From NCBI GenBank assembly GCA_027021685.1, contig JALUTW010000325.1:1-8562 (forward strand): a stretch of 8,562 bases of DNA. The letters are read 5' to 3'. The DNA comes from Chromatiales bacterium. GTDB taxonomy: Bacteria > Pseudomonadota > Gammaproteobacteria > CAMYNG01. Position numbers and translations under genes: made by a program. Of the stretch, positions 6,730-8,562 are shown piece after piece. Below the pieces are notes generated by a model, which made no database searches, was not told the DNA's origin, and saw only the letters and a program-made list of their open reading frames with translations. Position 1 is the stretch's first letter; each line of letters starts with the position of its first letter.

Positions 6730-6933
6730 TCAGCCGGCCGGGGGATAGCCCAGCTCGGCCAGCTTGCGCCGGACGGCCTCGGCGTCGGCATTCTCGCCGC
6801 GGACGGTGACGGTGCCGGATTCCACCTCCACGTCCACGGTCCAGCCGGGGTCGAGCTCGGCCAGGCCCTTGCGGATGGCATCGGCGCAGCCGCCGCACTT
6901 GATGTTGCTTGCCTGGATGACGAGTTCGGTCAT
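6730..6933 (-). CDS. Heavy-metal-associated (HMA) domain protein, CopZ-like
   Basis: A 67-residue protein that is one complete HMA (ferredoxin-like, beta-alpha-beta-beta-alpha-beta) domain. The metal-binding loop is KCGGCADAI with Cys13 and Cys16 (CxxC). The usual residue two before the first Cys (Met in GMTCxxC) is Ile here (NIKCGGC). VDVEVESGTVTVRGENADAE (33-52) and VRRKLAELGYPPAG (54-67) form the typical second half, with the common GY near the end. There is no signal peptide, so it is probably a cytosolic metallochaperone binding Cu(I) or a similar soft metal; the partner is unknown. The ATG at 6933 has a GGAGG site (complement of 6941-6945) seven bases upstream. It lies 61 bp after the exchanger gene and 10 bp before kdsD, where E. 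coli has no such gene. No copper ATPase or regulator is nearby. The family is certain, the specific role is not. Confidence 0.9.
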   Translation of the reverse strand: MTELVIQASNIKCGGCADAIRKGLAELDPGWTVDVEVESGTVTVRGENADAEAVRRKLAELGYPPAG

Positions 6934-6994
6934 GGGTGTCCCTCCGTGTGCGGAGCAGAAAGGATGATACCGTATTCCGTTCCCCGGAGCGGGT

Positions 6995-7969
6995 TCAGCC
7001 CGGCGCGGCGGTGAGATAGAGCGCCAGCAGGTAGCCGCAGAAGGCGGCGAGCAGCACGGCCCCGTGCCAGCGCTCCAGCCGTGGCGGGCGGCGGAAGCCG
7101 TAGGCCATGGCGTACAGCGTGACGCCCAGGCCCAGCATCACCGGATAGTCGCGCCACAGGGCATCCGGATCCAGCACCGCCGGGGCCATGAGGCCGGGGA
7201 TCCCCAGCACCGCCAGCAGGTTGAAGATGTTGGAGCCGATGATGTTGCCCAGGGCCAGATCCGGTTCCTTCTTCAGGGCGCTCATGATGGAGGCGGCCAG
7301 CTCCGGCAGGCTGGTGCCGATGGCCACGATGGTCAGGCCGATGACCAAGTCGCTGATGCCCATGGCGCGCGCGATCTCCACCGCACCCCAGACCAGGCCC
7401 CGCGAGCCCAGCACCATCACCACCAGTCCCGCCACGGTCCAGGCGGCGGCGGCGGTCGTGCCCAGCGTCGGGATCTCGTGCTCGAACTCGGCCTCGAGCG
7501 GATCGGGTTCGCGCCGCAGGCCCAGGCGCACCACCCGCCAGCCGATGAACACCAGCGCGCCGAGGAGGATGGCGCCGTCCAGCCGGCCCAGATGGCCGTC
7601 CATGATGAGCACCAGCGCCAGCAGCATGACGACGAACATGAGCGGGTATTCGCGCCGCAGGGTGTCGGAGTTGACCGCCAGCGGCACCACCAGGGCGGTG
7701 CCGCCCATGACCAGTCCGATGTTGGCGATGTTGGAGCCCAGGGCGTTGCCCACCGCCACCCCCGGATTGCCCTGCCAGGCGGCGATGAGAGAGACCAGGA
7801 TCTCCGGAGCCGAGGTGCCGAAGCCCACCACGGTCAGTCCGATGATCATGGGCCGCACTCCCAGATTGCGGGCGGTGGCGGCGGCGCCGTGGATGAACCG
7901 GTCGGCGCCCCAGATGAGCAGGCCGAGCCCCGCAGCCACGGCCACGGCGGGCCAGAGCAGGGCCGTCAT
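6995..7969 (-). CDS. yrbG: YrbG-type calcium/sodium antiporter
   Basis: Inner-membrane exchanger of the Ca2+/cation antiporter (NCX-like) family; the E. coli homologue's physiological substrate is not settled. It has 324 residues (E. coli YrbG 325) and about ten hydrophobic segments. Two inverted alpha-repeats carry the ion-binding motifs: first half GTSAPEI at 51-57 with GNALGSNIAN at 74-83; second half GTSLPELAAS at 218-227 with GNIIGSNIFN at 241-250. Glu56 and Glu223 are the expected cation ligands. The central loop (about 150-170) is acidic (EPDPLEAEFEHE). The ATG at 7969 overlaps the mlaA stop as ATGA (7966-7969); no strong ribosome site is seen, so translation is probably coupled. Linkage to kdsD-kdsC-lptCAB is conserved in gammaproteobacteria, though the functional reason is unclear. 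Confidence 0.95.
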   Translation of the reverse strand: MTALLWPAVAVAAGLGLLIWGADRFIHGAAATARNLGVRPMIIGLTVVGFGTSAPEILVSLIAAWQGNPGVAVGNALGSNIANIGLVMGGTALVVPLAVNSDTLRREYPLMFVVMLLALVLIMDGHLGRLDGAILLGALVFIGWRVVRLGLRREPDPLEAEFEHEIPTLGTTAAAAWTVAGLVVMVLGSRGLVWGAVEIARAMGISDLVIGLTIVAIGTSLPELAASIMSALKKEPDLALGNIIGSNIFNLLAVLGIPGLMAPAVLDPDALWRDYPVMLGLGVTLYAMAYGFRRPPRLERWHGAVLLAAFCGYLLALYLTAAPG

Positions 7970-8562
7970 GGCGCCGGCCGTTTCAGTTCCCGCTCCAGCT
8001 CCAGCTCCAGTTCCAGCTCCAGATCGGCGTCACCGGCCTCGGGCGGCGGGGGCGGGCTCGACTGGGGCGGGTGGCCGTCGTGGACCAGGTTGAGGCGGTG
8101 TTGCAGGTAGGCGTCACGGACGAAGGCATAGCGGTCCAGGGCCGCCTCGTCCAGCACCCGGCTGGCGGAGAGCAGCTGGGCCCGCCGGTCGATGGTCTCC
8201 AGGGTGATGGCGGCATAGCGCGCGCCGGTATCGGTGATCTGGAACACGGGATCCACCTGGGCATCGCCCACGAAGCCGACGGTGTCGCGCACGGTGGAGG
8301 GCGGCAGGAAGGGCAGCACCAGGTAGGGCCCGCTGCCCACGCCCCAGTAGCCCAGGGTCTGGCCCAGGTCCTCGTCGTGCTTGGGCAGCCCCATGTGGGT
8401 GGCCACGTCGAAGATCCCGGCCAGGCCGAACACCGAGTTGTAGAGAAACCGGGTCAGGTCCCGGACCGCCTGCTCCAGCTTGAACTGGAGCAGGTCGTTG
8501 AGCACCACCACCACGTCGTCGAGGTTGCTGAACACGTTGGACACGCCGCGCCGCACCGGGCC
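7966..8562 (-). CDS. mlaA: MlaA (VacJ) phospholipid-transport outer-membrane lipoprotein, 5' end outside the window
   Basis: MlaA is an outer-membrane lipoprotein that, with an osmoporin, removes mislocalised phospholipid from the outer leaflet and hands it to periplasmic MlaC. The visible 198 codons lack the N-terminus (signal peptide, lipobox and first helices, perhaps 50-70 residues); the frame stays open to the right edge, so a GTG at 8556 is not the true start. Family segments seen: VRRGVSNVFSNLDD, LNDLLQFKLEQAVRDLTRFL, EDLGQTLGYWGVGSGPYLVL, PPSTVRDTVG, and near the end FVRDAYLQHRLNLVHDG. The protein then has an unusual C-terminal tail: a Pro-rich stretch (SSPPPPPE) and LELELELELERELKR, the Leu-Glu part encoded by a hexanucleotide repeat. 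In E. coli mlaA stands alone, away from the mlaFEDCB-linked kdsD region; here it adjoins yrbG. It overlaps yrbG by 4 bp. Confidence 0.94.
   Translation of the reverse strand, partial: GPVRRGVSNVFSNLDDVVVVLNDLLQFKLEQAVRDLTRFLYNSVFGLAGIFDVATHMGLPKHDEDLGQTLGYWGVGSGPYLVLPFLPPSTVRDTVGFVGDAQVDPVFQITDTGARYAAITLETIDRRAQLLSASRVLDEAALDRYAFVRDAYLQHRLNLVHDGHPPQSSPPPPPEAGDADLELELELELERELKRPAP
7993..8022 (-). repeat. In-frame hexanucleotide tandem repeat in the 3' end of mlaA
   Basis: Five tandem 6-bp units on the plus strand: CTCCAG three times (7993-8010), TTCCAG (8011-8016) and CTCCAG (8017-8022). On the coding strand this is CTGGAG/CTGGAA and encodes (Leu-Glu)5. The unit is a multiple of three, so gain or loss of units would lengthen or shorten the tail without a frameshift. 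Directly visible in the sequence. Confidence 0.9.

Noticed and set aside
5196..6809. A 537-codon plus-strand open frame antisense to kdsC and kdsD
   Set aside because: The His/Gln/Val/Gly/Ala-rich composition with regular repeats of HV and GH is the reverse-frame shadow of GC-rich coding sequence; there is no domain and the opposite strand carries kdsC and kdsD.
6720..6881. N-terminal extension of kdsD as an HMA-KdsD fusion
   Set aside because: The HMA domain lies in a different frame with its own start, ribosome site and TGA stop at 6730, so the two are separate genes; the upstream part of the kdsD frame is not HMA-like.
6934..6994. A possible promoter before the HMA gene, with TATCAT (6969-6964, minus strand) as a -10 element
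   Set aside because: The hexamer matches the sigma-70 -10 in five of six bases, but the sequence 17 bp upstream (CCGCTC) is nothing like a -35 element. One hexamer is not enough to call a promoter; apart from the HMA ribosome site I see nothing else in this gap.

Overview
This window is a GC-rich (roughly two-thirds G+C by eye), gene-dense stretch of a Gram-negative chromosome. Every gene I can support lies on the minus strand, so transcription runs from right (8562) to left (1). It is a pseudomonadotal core cluster for envelope biogenesis and nitrogen/PTS regulation: KDO synthesis and LPS export, followed by sigma-54 and the PTS-Ntr module. An hprK gene between ptsN and rapZ is unlike E. coli and fits a high-GC gammaproteobacterium of a chemolithotrophic or purple-sulfur type, or possibly a betaproteobacterium. 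This placement is inference from gene order and composition; no rRNA or other phylogenetic marker is present.

Layout in transcription order: mlaA (cut by the right edge, 8562-7966), a YrbG-type sodium/calcium exchanger (7969-6995), a 67-residue heavy-metal-associated (HMA) domain protein (6933-6730), kdsD (6719-5736), kdsC (5717-5193), lptC (5196-4630), lptA (4640-4143), lptB (4146-3421), an 85-bp gap with possible regulatory structure, rpoN (3335-1893), hpf (1869-1549), ptsN (1552-1061), hprK (1082-132) and the first 45 codons of rapZ (135-1). Thirteen genes are present, two of them partial. No gene-free stretch exceeds 85 bp, and I see no RNA gene, mobile element, CRISPR array or convincing rho-independent terminator.

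How the genes work together: KdsD makes arabinose 5-phosphate, and KdsC removes the phosphate from KDO 8-phosphate. LptC, LptA and LptB are inner-membrane, periplasmic and ATPase parts of the LPS export machine. MlaA acts at the outer membrane in retrograde phospholipid transport. Downstream, sigma-54 (RpoN), the ribosome hibernation factor Hpf, EIIA-Ntr (PtsN), HPr kinase/phosphorylase (HprK) and RapZ link nitrogen/PTS signalling to amino-sugar and envelope supply. Seven gene junctions overlap, five of them by the 4-bp ATGA or GTGA type, so two translationally coupled blocks (mlaA-lptB and rpoN-rapZ) are likely.

Most of the window is ordinary core genome. The points worth a second look are the HMA protein inserted between yrbG and kdsD, the hexanucleotide-repeat (Leu-Glu)5 tail of MlaA, the direct-repeat/palindrome structure upstream of rpoN, and the variant P-loop of HprK. 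I do not see a previously undescribed system here.
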